A stretch of 64,000 bases of DNA, from contig NZ_CP076019.1 in assembly GCF_018623055.1 (NCBI RefSeq), positions 2,356,001 to 2,420,000 of the forward strand, read 5' to 3'. The notes under the pieces were generated by a model that saw only the letters and a list, made by a program, of their open reading frames with translations, did not search any database and had not been told where the DNA came from. Position numbers and translations under genes: made by a program. Origin of the DNA: Halorubrum sp. 2020YC2 (GTDB lineage Archaea > Halobacteriota > Halobacteria > Halobacteriales > Haloferacaceae). Positions 43,802 to 52,796 of the stretch are shown in pieces (the stretch's first letter is position 1; every line of letters begins with the position of its first letter).

Positions 43802-44264
43802 CGTCTCCGCGTCCACGGCAATCATCGTCGCGGGGCTGTTCTTCGCGTTCACGACCTTCTACCCCGTGGCGGCCAACGGGCTCGACCGCGTCTCCGACGC
43901 CACGCACGGCGTCAACGAGCGCGCGCTCGAACGGCAGAACACCGACTTCTCGGTGACGAACGCGACGTTCGACACGAGCACCGACACCCTCACCCTCAAC
44001 GCCACCAACGAGGGGTCGGTCGGGCTGGTCGCCGGCGACGCGACGCTCGTCGTCGGCAACGAGTACGTCGACGTGGGGGGAGCGAACGCGTCCACGACCG
44101 TCGACGGCGACGGCGACACCGCGCTCTGGCTCGGTGACGAGACGCTCTCGGTGACCGTCGAACAGACCGACACGGCGACGGAGATCGGGGACGGCACCCG
44201 GGTCGTCCTCGTCGTCGAGTCCGGCGTCCGCGACGCCGCTACCGTGACGGAGGTGGGGGCGTAG
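43791..44264 (+). CDS. arlF: Archaellum stator protein ArlF
   Basis: A 157-aa ArlF (FlaF). A hydrophobic N-terminal helix (about 3-24, VSASTAIIVAGLFFAFTTFY) anchors it in the membrane, and a beta-sandwich domain lies outside, where ArlF binds the S-layer. The start overlaps the end of arlCE by 11 bases, and arlG follows without a gap, so these are one transcript. Confidence 0.88.
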   Translation: MGVSVSASTAIIVAGLFFAFTTFYPVAANGLDRVSDATHGVNERALERQNTDFSVTNATFDTSTDTLTLNATNEGSVGLVAGDATLVVGNEYVDVGGANASTTVDGDGDTALWLGDETLSVTVEQTDTATEIGDGTRVVLVVESGVRDAATVTEVGA

Positions 44265-44759
44265 ATGGCCAGCGTTCCCGTCTCCCACCTCATCCTGTTC
44301 ATCGCGAGCCTGGTGATCGCCGCGGGCGTCGTCGGCACGGTCACCACCGGGGTCGATCGCGTGAGCGCGGCCGTCGACGACGCCGGGCTCGACGCCACCG
44401 AACAGCTCCGGACCGACGTGACGGTCATCTCGGACGCCGGCGCGGGGGTGTACAACGCGACTGAGGGGAACGTGACGCTGCTGATAAAGAACACCGGCAC
44501 CTATCGGCTCGCGCCCGACGGATCGGACCTCAACGTCGTCTTCGACGGCTCCTACGTCCGGCCGAACGCGATCTCCGGGACGCTTGTCTCCGCCGACGGC
44601 GGGAACGCGTGGGGTCGCGGCGACGTGCTCCGGCTCACGATCAGCGTCAACGACATCGACGGCGTGAACGACGGACTCGCCGACGGCGACCACCGGGTGT
44701 TCCTCTCGGTGAACGGCGACGAGGAGCTGTTCCAGTTCCGCGTGGAGGGGGGGAACTGA
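44265..44759 (+). CDS. arlG: Archaellum stator protein ArlG
   Basis: A 164-aa ArlG (FlaG) with an N-terminal membrane helix (SHLILFIASLVIAAGVVGTV) and an extracytoplasmic beta-domain. ArlG forms filaments capped by ArlF and works as stator. Its ATG follows the arlF stop directly and its own stop is one base before arlH. Confidence 0.88.
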   Translation: MASVPVSHLILFIASLVIAAGVVGTVTTGVDRVSAAVDDAGLDATEQLRTDVTVISDAGAGVYNATEGNVTLLIKNTGTYRLAPDGSDLNVVFDGSYVRPNAISGTLVSADGGNAWGRGDVLRLTISVNDIDGVNDGLADGDHRVFLSVNGDEELFQFRVEGGN

Positions 44760-44760
44760 G

Positions 44761-45510
44761 ATGCCGCACGACAACCTGCTCTCCTTGGGCCTCGGCGAGC
44801 GCGACCGGCTCAACAAGGAGCTGGGCGGCGGCATCCCGCGCGGGAGCATCGTCCTCATGGAGGGCGACTACGGGGCCGGCAAGAGCGCCATCTCGCAGCG
44901 GTTCGCCTACGGGCTCGTTCAGGAGGGCGCGTCGGTGACGATGATGTCGACCGAGCTGACCGTCCGCGGGTTCATCGACCAGATGCACTCGCTGGAGTAC
45001 GACATGGTGAAGCCGCTCCTCCAAGAGGAGCTGCTCTTCCTCCACGCCGACTTCGACTCCGGCGGGGCGTTCTCCGACGGCGACGGCGAGCGCAAGGAGC
45101 TGCTCAAGCGGCTGATGGACGCGGAGGCGATGTGGAACTCCGACGTCGTCTTCCTCGACACGTTCGACGCCATCTTCCGGAACGACCCCACCTTCGAGGC
45201 GCTCGTCCGGAAGAACGAGGAGCGGCAGGCCGCCCTAGAGATCATCTCCTTCTTCCGCGAGATCATCTCGCAGGGGAAGGTGGTGGTGCTCACCGTCGAC
45301 CCCTCGGCCGTCGACGACGAGGCCATCGGCCCGTTCCGCTCCATCGCCGACGTGTTCCTCGAACTGGAGATGATCGAGGTCGGCAACGACATCCGCCGCC
45401 AGATCAACGTGAAGCGGTTCGCGGGCATGGGCGAACAGGTCGGTGACACGATCGGGTTCTCGGTCCGCTCCGGAACCGGCATCGTGATAGAGAGCCGTAG
45501 CGTCGCCTAA
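44761..45510 (+). CDS. arlH: Archaellum ATPase ArlH
   Basis: A 249-aa RecA-fold protein of the KaiC family. Walker A GDYGAGKS is at 35-42 and Walker B VVFLDTFDAIF has D133. ArlH forms a ring under ArlI/ArlJ, and nucleotide binding controls assembly and perhaps switching. The gene follows arlG by one base. Confidence 0.93.
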   Translation: MPHDNLLSLGLGERDRLNKELGGGIPRGSIVLMEGDYGAGKSAISQRFAYGLVQEGASVTMMSTELTVRGFIDQMHSLEYDMVKPLLQEELLFLHADFDSGGAFSDGDGERKELLKRLMDAEAMWNSDVVFLDTFDAIFRNDPTFEALVRKNEERQAALEIISFFREIISQGKVVVLTVDPSAVDDEAIGPFRSIADVFLELEMIEVGNDIRRQINVKRFAGMGEQVGDTIGFSVRSGTGIVIESRSVA

Positions 45511-45578
45511 CACATGACCAGCAGACGCACAGTCGGTCCGCGCGGCCGGACCGCGACCATCGCGACGCGGGGTGAGAG

Positions 45579-47252
45579 ATGACCGAACACGGCACAGCCA
45601 AACCGTCCGACGAGCTCCGGAAGGCGGCCATGCGGCGGCCGCACCTCCGGGAGCACCTCCGCGAGTTCAAACAGATCACCGGGGAGTTCCCGCAGTTCAT
45701 CGAGGAGCCGAAAGACGAGTACGAGTCCGACCGGCCGAACGTCATCTATCCCGTCGGCGGCCCCATCTACAGCCACATCTACGGCGACCTCGGGCAGGAC
45801 ACGAAGTACTACGCCATCGAGCCGGAGCTGTCCGGCCCGCAGGCGGAGATCCTCAACGAGGTGAAAAACCGACTCCTCACGGCCAGCGGGCAGCACACCG
45901 CCCCGGACAACGAGGCGGAGTACGACGATCTCATCGAGGAGTTGTTAGAGGAGGTGACCCACATCGACGAGCAGAACGGCGGCCTCCGCGGTAACCTCTC
46001 GAAGATTCTCAGCATGGGGAAGCTCTCCGTCACGGAGGAGACCTACGAGAATATCCGCTACCGGCTCAACCGCGACATCGTCGGACTCGGCCCCCTCGAA
46101 CCGATCATGCGTGACCCGGCCAACGAGGACATTCACGTCATCGGTCCCAAGGAGTGTCACGTCGACCACGGCACCTACGGAATGTTAGAGACGACCGTCG
46201 ACTTCGGCACGCCACAGGAGTTCGACAACTGGCTGCGCAACATGGGCGAGCGGATGGGCGACCCCCTCTCTGACTCCGACCCGATCGTCGACTCCACGCT
46301 CCCCGACGGCTCCCGTATCAACATCATCTACTCCGACGACGTCTCTCTGAAAGGGTCCTCGCTCACGATCCGGCAGGGCGACGAGGTGCCGCTATCGATC
46401 AACCAGATCACGCACTGGGGAACGCTCTCGCCGCAGCTTTCGGCGTACCTCTGGCTCTGTCTGGAGAACGAGCAGACGGTGTTCGTGGTCGGGGAGACGG
46501 CGTCCGGTAAGACGACGACGCTGAACGCGATCCTCTCGTATATCCCCGACGACTCGAAGATCTACACCGCGGAGGACACCGCCGAGGTCATCCCGCCGCA
46601 CAACACCTGGCAGCAGCTGCTGACCCGCGAGGGGGGCGACGAGGGGTCCACCGACGTGGACATGTTCGACCTGGTCGCTGCCGCGCTGCGGTCGCGCCCC
46701 GACTACATCATCGTGGGCGAGGTGCGGGGCGCCGAGGGGCGCATGGCGTTCCAGGCGGCCCAGACGGGTCACCCGGTCATGCTGACGTTCCACGCGTCCG
46801 ACATCGTCTCGATGATCCAGCGGTTCACCTCCGAGCCGATCAACGTCCCCGAGACGTTCATGGACAACGCCGACGTGGCGCTGTTCCAGAACCGGGTGAA
46901 ACAGGGCGATGACGTGCTCCGTCGGGTGACGAGCGTCCAGGAGATCGAGGGGTACTCCAAGGAGATGGAGGGGGTCGTCACCCGCGAGGTGTTCAGCTGG
47001 GACCCCGTCGAAGACGACATCGTCTTCCAGGGGATGAACAACTCCTACGTGCTCGAAGAGCAGATCGCGACCCTGCTGGGGTACGCCGACACCCGCGACA
47101 TCTACGACGACCTCGAGTTCCGCGCGGAGCTGATCGAGCGGATGATCCAGGAGGGTATCTTAGGCTACCACGAGGTGAACGACGCGATCAACTCCTTCCA
47201 GCGCGACGGCGTCGAGGGGCTCCCCTTCGACATGCACCGGAACACGAGGTAG
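45579..47252 (+). CDS. arlI: Archaellum motor ATPase ArlI
   Basis: A 557-aa hexameric secretion ATPase (type II/IV superfamily) that powers filament assembly and rotation. Walker A GETASGKT is at 305-312 and the Walker B glutamate is E381 in YIIVGEVRGAEG, with the AEDTAEV Asp box between them. The N-terminal 260 residues form the helical/PAS-like part that contacts ArlJ. It starts 68 bases after arlH. Confidence 0.95.
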   Translation: MTEHGTAKPSDELRKAAMRRPHLREHLREFKQITGEFPQFIEEPKDEYESDRPNVIYPVGGPIYSHIYGDLGQDTKYYAIEPELSGPQAEILNEVKNRLLTASGQHTAPDNEAEYDDLIEELLEEVTHIDEQNGGLRGNLSKILSMGKLSVTEETYENIRYRLNRDIVGLGPLEPIMRDPANEDIHVIGPKECHVDHGTYGMLETTVDFGTPQEFDNWLRNMGERMGDPLSDSDPIVDSTLPDGSRINIIYSDDVSLKGSSLTIRQGDEVPLSINQITHWGTLSPQLSAYLWLCLENEQTVFVVGETASGKTTTLNAILSYIPDDSKIYTAEDTAEVIPPHNTWQQLLTREGGDEGSTDVDMFDLVAAALRSRPDYIIVGEVRGAEGRMAFQAAQTGHPVMLTFHASDIVSMIQRFTSEPINVPETFMDNADVALFQNRVKQGDDVLRRVTSVQEIEGYSKEMEGVVTREVFSWDPVEDDIVFQGMNNSYVLEEQIATLLGYADTRDIYDDLEFRAELIERMIQEGILGYHEVNDAINSFQRDGVEGLPFDMHRNTR

Positions 47253-47304
47253 CGACGATGGAGGCGAGTCACCGAGGAGTCACCGCGGCGGAGGGGCGCT
47301 GACG

Positions 47305-49041
47305 ATGGCGGTCAAGGAGGTGGGCAACGGGCTCGCGACCGCCGCCGAGCTGACCTCCGAGGTCATGGAGTCGTACGACCAGCTCGACATCTCCAAGCGG
47401 AAGTACGTCGGGCTGGTGTTGATTCCGGCCGTGCTGATCTTCCTCGCGAGCGTCGTCGGCCTGGTCGCGCTCCCGCTCCCCTTCCCCGCCCTGGTCCCGA
47501 TCCCGATGTTCGGCGGGCTCGTCCTGTTCTCGGCCGTCATCTACCCGAAGATCTACCTCTCCAGTCTGGAGACGAAGATCGACAACCAGCTACACCTCGT
47601 GATGACCCACATGACGGTGCTGTCGACGACGAACATCGACCGAATGGAGGTGTTCCGGACGCTGGCGAAAGAGGAGGAGTACGGCGTCGCCGCCGAGGAG
47701 ATCGGTCGCGTCGTCCACCTCGTCGACACGTGGAACCAGAGCCTCGACGACGCCTGTCGTCGCCGGGCTCAGGAGGTCCCCTCCGACGCGATGGCCGACT
47801 TCTTCGACCGCCTCGGTTACACGATGGGCGCGGGGCAGTCCTTAGAGGAGTTCCTCGTCTCCGAGCAGGACGTGATGCTCGCGCAGTACGAGACCCGCTA
47901 CGAGTCCGCGCTCTCGAACCTGGAGGTGATGAAGGACCTGTACATGTCGATGATCCTCTCGATGACGTTCGCCTTGGTGTTCGCCGTCGTCCTCCCGATC
48001 CTCACCGGCAACGACCCGACGGCGACGGTCGCGGCCGTCATCGTCCTCTTCGTCTTCGTCCAGCTCGGGTTCTACGCGATGATCCGCGCGACGTCGCCGT
48101 ACGACCCCATCTGGTACCACCCGGACGAGCGGGCGCCCGGCGACCTGAAGCTGTGGGGCTCGCTGATCGGCGGCGGCGCCTGCTCGTTCCTGCTCATCGG
48201 GATCACGGCCGCCGGGATGTTCGGGTACGGTCCCGGGCTGCCCGGCCTCCTCTTCTTCGTCGACGACGTCCGGCTGCCGCTGTACCTTGCGGTCCCCATC
48301 TCGCCGCTCTTCATTACCGGAGTGGTCCTCCGGAACGAGGAGCAGGCGATCACCGCCCGGGACGGCGAGTTCCCCTCGTTCGTGCGCGCGCTGGGCGCGA
48401 CCGAGAGCGCGAAGCAGTCGACGACGACCGACGTGCTGACGACGCTGCGCGACAAGAACTTCGGGGAGCTCTCCGAGTCGATCGAGCGGCTCTACCGTCG
48501 GCTCAACATGCGGATCAGCACCGAGGGCGCGTGGCGGGCGTTCACGCGAGACACGCGCTCGTACCTCATTCAGAAGTTCTCCGAGATGTACCTCGTCGGC
48601 AGACAGATGGGCGGCGACCCGAAGATGCTCGGCGAGCTGATCTCGAAGAACATGAACGCCGTCAACCAGCTCCGCGAGCAGCGCAGACAGGCGGCGATGA
48701 CGTTCATCGGACTGCTGTACGGGATCACGGCGGCGGCGACGTTCGCCTTCTTCATCGGCTTAGAGGTCGTCGCCATCCTGGCCGACCTGACCGCCGACTT
48801 CGGGCTCGAAGAGATGGACATGGCCCAGATCGTCTACCCCAGCGCCTACGACATCCCGCTCATCGAGTACCTCCTCCTCACCGTCGTGCTGTTCAACGCG
48901 GCGCTCTCTTCGCAGATGATCCGCCGGATCGACGGCGGGAACCCCGCGAACGGCTACATCCACTTCGTCCTCCTGACGTGGCTCGGATCGGTTACCGCCA
49001 TCGCGACCCGGACGCTCGTCAACGCCATCCTGTCGATCTGA
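47305..49041 (+). CDS. arlJ: Archaellum membrane platform protein ArlJ
   Basis: A 578-aa polytopic membrane protein of the TadC/PilC family, the only membrane component of the archaellum platform. Two T2SF-type cytoplasmic domains (about 75-190 and 355-460) alternate with groups of helices (about 35-75, 208-340, 463-578). It is the last gene of the arl operon; the prepilin peptidase PibD is not in the window. Confidence 0.93.
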   Translation: MAVKEVGNGLATAAELTSEVMESYDQLDISKRKYVGLVLIPAVLIFLASVVGLVALPLPFPALVPIPMFGGLVLFSAVIYPKIYLSSLETKIDNQLHLVMTHMTVLSTTNIDRMEVFRTLAKEEEYGVAAEEIGRVVHLVDTWNQSLDDACRRRAQEVPSDAMADFFDRLGYTMGAGQSLEEFLVSEQDVMLAQYETRYESALSNLEVMKDLYMSMILSMTFALVFAVVLPILTGNDPTATVAAVIVLFVFVQLGFYAMIRATSPYDPIWYHPDERAPGDLKLWGSLIGGGACSFLLIGITAAGMFGYGPGLPGLLFFVDDVRLPLYLAVPISPLFITGVVLRNEEQAITARDGEFPSFVRALGATESAKQSTTTDVLTTLRDKNFGELSESIERLYRRLNMRISTEGAWRAFTRDTRSYLIQKFSEMYLVGRQMGGDPKMLGELISKNMNAVNQLREQRRQAAMTFIGLLYGITAAATFAFFIGLEVVAILADLTADFGLEEMDMAQIVYPSAYDIPLIEYLLLTVVLFNAALSSQMIRRIDGGNPANGYIHFVLLTWLGSVTAIATRTLVNAILSI

Positions 49042-49070
49042 CGCGCGGTGTCGTTCCGCGCTCGTCCGGC

Positions 49071-50009
49071 CTACTCATCGAACAGCGTCGGCTCGGGGAC
49101 CGCCTCGTCGGCCGCGTCGCGCCACGAGCGCGACGGCGCCCACCCGAACAGCCGTGCCGCCCGCCCGATCGCGTAGGCGCCGCGGTCGTCGCCCTCGTCG
49201 AGCGCGCTCCCGTCGACCGCGCAACCGTCGGGAACCTCGCCGTACGACTCTCGGAGCAGGTCGAGCAGCGGGCGACCGAGCGCGTTGTCGGCCGCGACGC
49301 AGTTGACCGCCTCGTGGGTGCCGGGGGCCACGATAGGGTCCTCACCGAGGAGGTCCGCGAGCGCGGCCGCGACGAGGTCGGCCACGTCGCGGACGTCGAC
49401 GTACGACCAGAAGTTGCCGGCGCCCGCGTCGAGGCCGCTCACGTACTCGTCGGCGCGGCAGGCGTACGCACCGGGGTACTGGATCCACGACGGGCGGAGC
49501 GAGACGGCCGGCACGTCGTGGCGGCGCGCGACCGCGCCCGCCGCCGCCTCCGCGGTCACCTTCGAGAGCCCGTACGGGTCTTCCGGCTGGAGCGGGTGGG
49601 CCTCCGTGATCGGTAGCTCCTCCGGGAACGGCGTCGGGTCGGCGAAGAAGAAGCCGTAGGCGCCGTCGCTGGAGGCCTGAACGATCGGGGCGTCGGCTCG
49701 GCCGGCGGCGTCGAGGACGTTCTTGGCGGCGAGCGCGTTCGTCTCGAACACCCGGCCCTCGGGGTGGGTGCCGGCGACTGGGATCGCGGCCCAGTGGACG
49801 ACCGCGTCGGGGTCGACGGCGGCGACGACGTCGAGCGCCTGATCGCGCTCCGCGAGGTCGGCCGCGCGGAACGAGACGTTCGGGGCGGGGTCGACGCCGA
49901 GCCCGGGGTGGTCGTAATCGACGACGACGACCTCGTAGTCGCCGGCGAGGCGGTCGACGACCCAGCGCCCGGAGGCGCCGCGGCCGCCGGTGACGAGGAC
50001 TGTCTCCAT
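49071..50009 (-). CDS. NAD-dependent epimerase/dehydratase family protein
   Basis: A 312-aa short-chain (extended) dehydrogenase-fold protein. The nucleotide-binding GGRGASG is at 8-14, and the catalytic Y146 and K150 are in DPYGLSKVTAE with a serine pair at 113-114. Such proteins act on nucleotide sugars or related substrates; the specific substrate is not visible. The start at 50009 (METVLVTGG) matches the family. It is convergent with arlJ. Confidence 0.82.
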   Translation of the reverse strand: METVLVTGGRGASGRWVVDRLAGDYEVVVVDYDHPGLGVDPAPNVSFRAADLAERDQALDVVAAVDPDAVVHWAAIPVAGTHPEGRVFETNALAAKNVLDAAGRADAPIVQASSDGAYGFFFADPTPFPEELPITEAHPLQPEDPYGLSKVTAEAAAGAVARRHDVPAVSLRPSWIQYPGAYACRADEYVSGLDAGAGNFWSYVDVRDVADLVAAALADLLGEDPIVAPGTHEAVNCVAADNALGRPLLDLLRESYGEVPDGCAVDGSALDEGDDRGAYAIGRAARLFGWAPSRSWRDAADEAVPEPTLFDE

Positions 50010-50141
50010 GCGTCGGCGTCGGCGTCGGGGGGCAAAAGCGCACCGTTGCGGCGGAAACCGCACCGCCGCGGACGGGTCGGGGCGGGTCGGGCCGCCCCCG
50101 GCTCCGGCAGGCTTTAACGCGCCGAGCGGTAACTTACGGGT

Positions 50142-51011
50142 ATGGATTGGAAGACAGACTGGGGGTTGCGTGGACGGATGGCGTTCACGATGTTCCTCCT
50201 GTTCGCCCTCTACGTCGTGTTCGTCGGAGCCCTGACGGTGTACTTCGGCGACTTTCTGTTCCCGCTGGTCATGCTCGGCGGGTTCTCGGTCGCCCAGTAC
50301 TTCTTCAGCGACAAGCTGGCGCTGCGGAGCATGGGCGCCCGCGAGGTCGACCCCGACGAGTACCCGGACCTCCACCGCCGCGTCGAGCGGCTGAGCCAGC
50401 AGGCCGACCTGCCGAAGCCGACCGTCGCGGTCGCGAACACGCAGGTGCCGAACGCGTTCGCCACCGGCCGGAACAAGAAGAACGCCACCGTCGCGGTGAC
50501 AACGGGACTTCTGGAGAGCCTCGACGAGGACGAGCTCGACGGCGTGCTCGCCCACGAGCTCGCCCACGTCAAGAACCGCGACGTGATGGTGATGACCATC
50601 GCCTCGTTCCTCTCGACTATCGCCTTCTTCATCGTGCGGTGGGGGTGGCTGCTGGGCGGCGATAACCGGCAGGGAGCGCCCGTCATCGTCGCGATTCTGG
50701 TGTCGCTCGTGGTGTGGGTGGTCTCGTTCCTCCTGATCCGCGCGCTCTCGCGCTACCGCGAGTACTCCGCGGACCGCGGCGCGGCGCTTATCACGGGCAA
50801 GCCCGGCGCGCTCGCCTCGGCGCTGATGACCATCGACGGCCGGATGGACAAGGTCCCCAAGGAGGACCTCCGCGAGGAGGCGGAGATGAACGCGTTCTTC
50901 ATCATCCCGATCAAGGCCGGCTTCGTCGGGAAGGTCGCTTCGACGCACCCGTCGACGGAGCGTCGGATCGAGAAGCTCCGCGATCTGGAAAAGGAGATGG
51001 AAACGGCCTGA
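50142..51011 (+). CDS. htpX: HtpX-family membrane zinc metalloprotease
   Basis: A 289-aa membrane protease of the M48B family for damaged membrane proteins. Two N-terminal helices (about 16-55) precede the zinc site HELAH with H138, E139 and H142, and a later EYSADRGAA supplies the third ligand. More helices follow at about 148-190. The ATG at 50142 gives the charged start MDWKTDWGLRG typical of the family. It has its own promoter region between it and the divergent epimerase gene. Confidence 0.92.
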   Translation: MDWKTDWGLRGRMAFTMFLLFALYVVFVGALTVYFGDFLFPLVMLGGFSVAQYFFSDKLALRSMGAREVDPDEYPDLHRRVERLSQQADLPKPTVAVANTQVPNAFATGRNKKNATVAVTTGLLESLDEDELDGVLAHELAHVKNRDVMVMTIASFLSTIAFFIVRWGWLLGGDNRQGAPVIVAILVSLVVWVVSFLLIRALSRYREYSADRGAALITGKPGALASALMTIDGRMDKVPKEDLREEAEMNAFFIIPIKAGFVGKVASTHPSTERRIEKLRDLEKEMETA

Positions 51012-51043
51012 TACGGATCTGGCTCGGAGTTTTCACTCGGTTG

Positions 51044-51271
51044 TTTATAAGTCGTTGAGTGCGGCTTGACGACGAACACCGTCGAATCCTCAGTCGCTCA
51101 TTTATAAATCATCAAGAGCAGATCGGTGACGCACACCGCCGAAGCCCCAGCCGCCTACTTATAAATCGTTGACCGTGGCTTGACGACGCACACTTCCAAA
51201 GCCCCAGCTGCTTGTTTATAAACTGTTGAGGCCGGACCGGTGACGCACACCGCCGAAGCCCCAGTCGCGAG
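51044..51271 (+). repeat. 57-bp tandem repeat (four units) at the front of copy C
   Basis: Units at 51044, 51101, 51158 and 51215 each begin (t/c)ttataa(g/a)(t/c) and continue with a variable middle. Units 2-4 then have a conserved block like ccgccgaagccccag; unit 1 has a decayed version (ccgtcgaatcctcag). The period is exactly 57. The opening looks like a haloarchaeal TATA box, so each unit could be a promoter or a protein-binding site. Confidence 0.8.
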
Positions 51272-51533
51272 GCCGGCGCACGCTTGTTGCGCTCCTCGTC
51301 GCTCGCGTTGCTCGCTCCTGCGGTGCTTACGTCGCCTGCGCCGCCCTCGCGACTGCCCCTTCGAGTCCCGCCCCTCCGGAAGACGTTCCTGCTCGCTTCG
51401 CTGCGCGGGCTGCGACTTCCGTGCTCCCGCTCGCCACGCTCTCGGGAACGCACACCGACCGCACCTCACGCCTCCCCAACCTCGTCGACGGTCCTCCGCT
51501 TCGCTCCGGACCGTCGACTCCCTCGCGCGTGCT

Positions 51534-51581
51534 GTCGCCGGCGCTTCGCGCCGGCTTCCAGAGGGACCTTCGGTCCCTCGC
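51534..51581 (-). repeat. 48-bp double-hairpin cassette, inverted in copy C
   Basis: The reverse complement matches 24312-24359 with two differences in 48 bases. It lies inside stem 3 of copy C but before stem 3 in copy B, so it may be a mobile or invertible piece. Confidence 0.8.
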
Positions 51582-51669
51582 GGCTCGGCCGCGGGGCGGC
51601 CTCTCAGGCACGCGCCACCGGCTCGTTCCTTTATAAGTAATCGCGGGAGAGTCGCGCCGCTGGTCGTTG

Positions 51670-52065
51670 CGAGCGGACTGAGGGGAGTAAGCCCCCTTCG
51701 GTTCGTCCCGACATTCGGCTGAGCGTCCGCGCCGCGGCCGGACTACCTTGTGGCGCGGACTTGCACCGGCGAGGATTCGCCGTTCCATCCGTTCCCGCCC
51801 GTCGATCCTCATCGGGTTAACTCCCTTCCCTTGTGGGTCGGTTCGCACGAATCACGGGTCGGGGCGGGGGGTGTCGTTGCTGTTCCAGAGCCAGCCGTCT
51901 CCGACTCCGGGCGTGTGCCCGGTCGCCTGTCCGGCCGGTGGGGGGACTTTCCTCATGCCAGAGGCACGGGAGTCGGGCTCCCTCTGTCCGGTCGAAGCTT
52001 TGCCGGCCGGCGAATTAAGCGGTTCGGTCGGGCGGCTCGTTCGGCAGACGCCGCGAACCCCGCGA
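51670..52065 (-). ncRNA. rnpB: RNase P RNA
   Basis: In minus-strand sense the universal box GAGGAAAGTCC is at 51954-51944. It pairs (AAG-T-CCCCC, with the T bulged) with GGGGGCTT at 51696-51689; this is helix P4 with its conserved bulged U, the hallmark of RNase P RNA. Near the ends, CCCGAC (52032-52027) pairs with GTCGGG (51712-51707), consistent with P2. In between are GAACAGCAACGACAC and GGTGCAAGTCC blocks, which look like conserved archaeal regions. RNase P trims tRNA 5' ends. The exact 5' and 3' ends are uncertain by about 20 bases; no TATA box is obvious. Confidence 0.9.
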
Positions 52066-52117
52066 GAACGGTGCCACAAGGGAAGCGTTCAAGTCGTCAG
52101 CAACGTAATAGACTCTC

Positions 52118-52720
52118 ATGTCCGAGGCTCAGACCGTTCAGCTGTCGTACGACGACGGTGCACGAGCGGTCGAACTCGCGCGGGAGGCGGTCGAGTCGTT
52201 CGTCCAACACGGACAACGCGAACAACCCGGAAGCATGCGCGAGGCGTTCTACGCCCGCACCGGCGCCTTCGTTCGCCTCCAGTCGACCCGCGGACGCGGC
52301 CGCCTCCGCGGCTGCGCCGGCGCGTGGGAAACTTCGGACCAGCTCGGCCACGCCATCGTCGAGGCCGCCATCAAGGCGGCCTCGGACGACTCCTGCGGCT
52401 CCGAGGTGGAGCCGAAGGAGCTGGACAACATCACCGTCTCCGTCTTCGTCGTCTCGAACACCCTCCTCACGAACGACCCCCTCGCCGACCTCGACGTCGG
52501 CACCCACGGCGTCGCCGTCGACAGCGGCAACGCCCACGGCTGGCTCTACCCGACCGTCCCCGTCGAGAACGGCTGGTCCGGCGCCGAGTTCCTCTCGCGC
52601 GCCTGCCGGAAGGCGAAGCTCTCGCCCACCGCCTGGCAGGAGGAGGACACGATGGTGACGCTCATCGAGGGCCAGGTGTTCCGAGAGCGCGCCGACGGCG
52701 GCGCCGTCGAGGAGCTGTAG
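52118..52720 (+). CDS. AMMECR1-family protein
   Basis: A 200-aa protein of the conserved AMMECR1 (TIGR00296) family. Landmarks are the RGCAGAWET block near 67-75 (family consensus LRGCIG), VSVFVVSNTL, and VENGWSGAEFLSRACRKA. The biochemical role of the family is unknown; archaeal members are often near Memo-type genes, which is not the case here. It is divergent from the RNase P RNA gene. The ATG at 52118 fits the usual N-terminus. Confidence 0.88.
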   Translation: MSEAQTVQLSYDDGARAVELAREAVESFVQHGQREQPGSMREAFYARTGAFVRLQSTRGRGRLRGCAGAWETSDQLGHAIVEAAIKAASDDSCGSEVEPKELDNITVSVFVVSNTLLTNDPLADLDVGTHGVAVDSGNAHGWLYPTVPVENGWSGAEFLSRACRKAKLSPTAWQEEDTMVTLIEGQVFRERADGGAVEEL

Positions 52721-52796
52721 CGACCGCGCCGCAGTCGACCCGCACCGCTTCTCCGTTCCGCGCGCCGGTCCCGTAGCCGACCGCCGTTCCGGACCG

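Larger units (their letters stand above)
51044..51640. repeat. Dispersed structured non-coding repeat, copy C
   Basis: Occupies the gap between htpX and the RNase P RNA gene; no credible gene is present. Four units start at 51044, 51101, 51158 and 51215 (57-bp period). Stem 1 pairs 51262-51280 with 51337-51355 (19 bp, one mismatch), stem 2 pairs 51484-51494 with 51508-51518 (11 bp, perfect), and stem 3 pairs 51525-51532 with 51608-51615. The 48-bp cassette lies inside stem 3 and is inverted compared with copy B. A further insertion (about 51373-51460) between stems 1 and 2 is unique to this copy. The body ends ggcacgcgccaccg and then tttataagtaatc. Confidence 0.85.

Noticed and set aside
51750-52537. 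Reading frames across 51670-52065 on both strands
   Set aside because: The region is the RNase P RNA gene (conserved GAGGAAAGTCC box and helix P4); the frames have no protein-like features.
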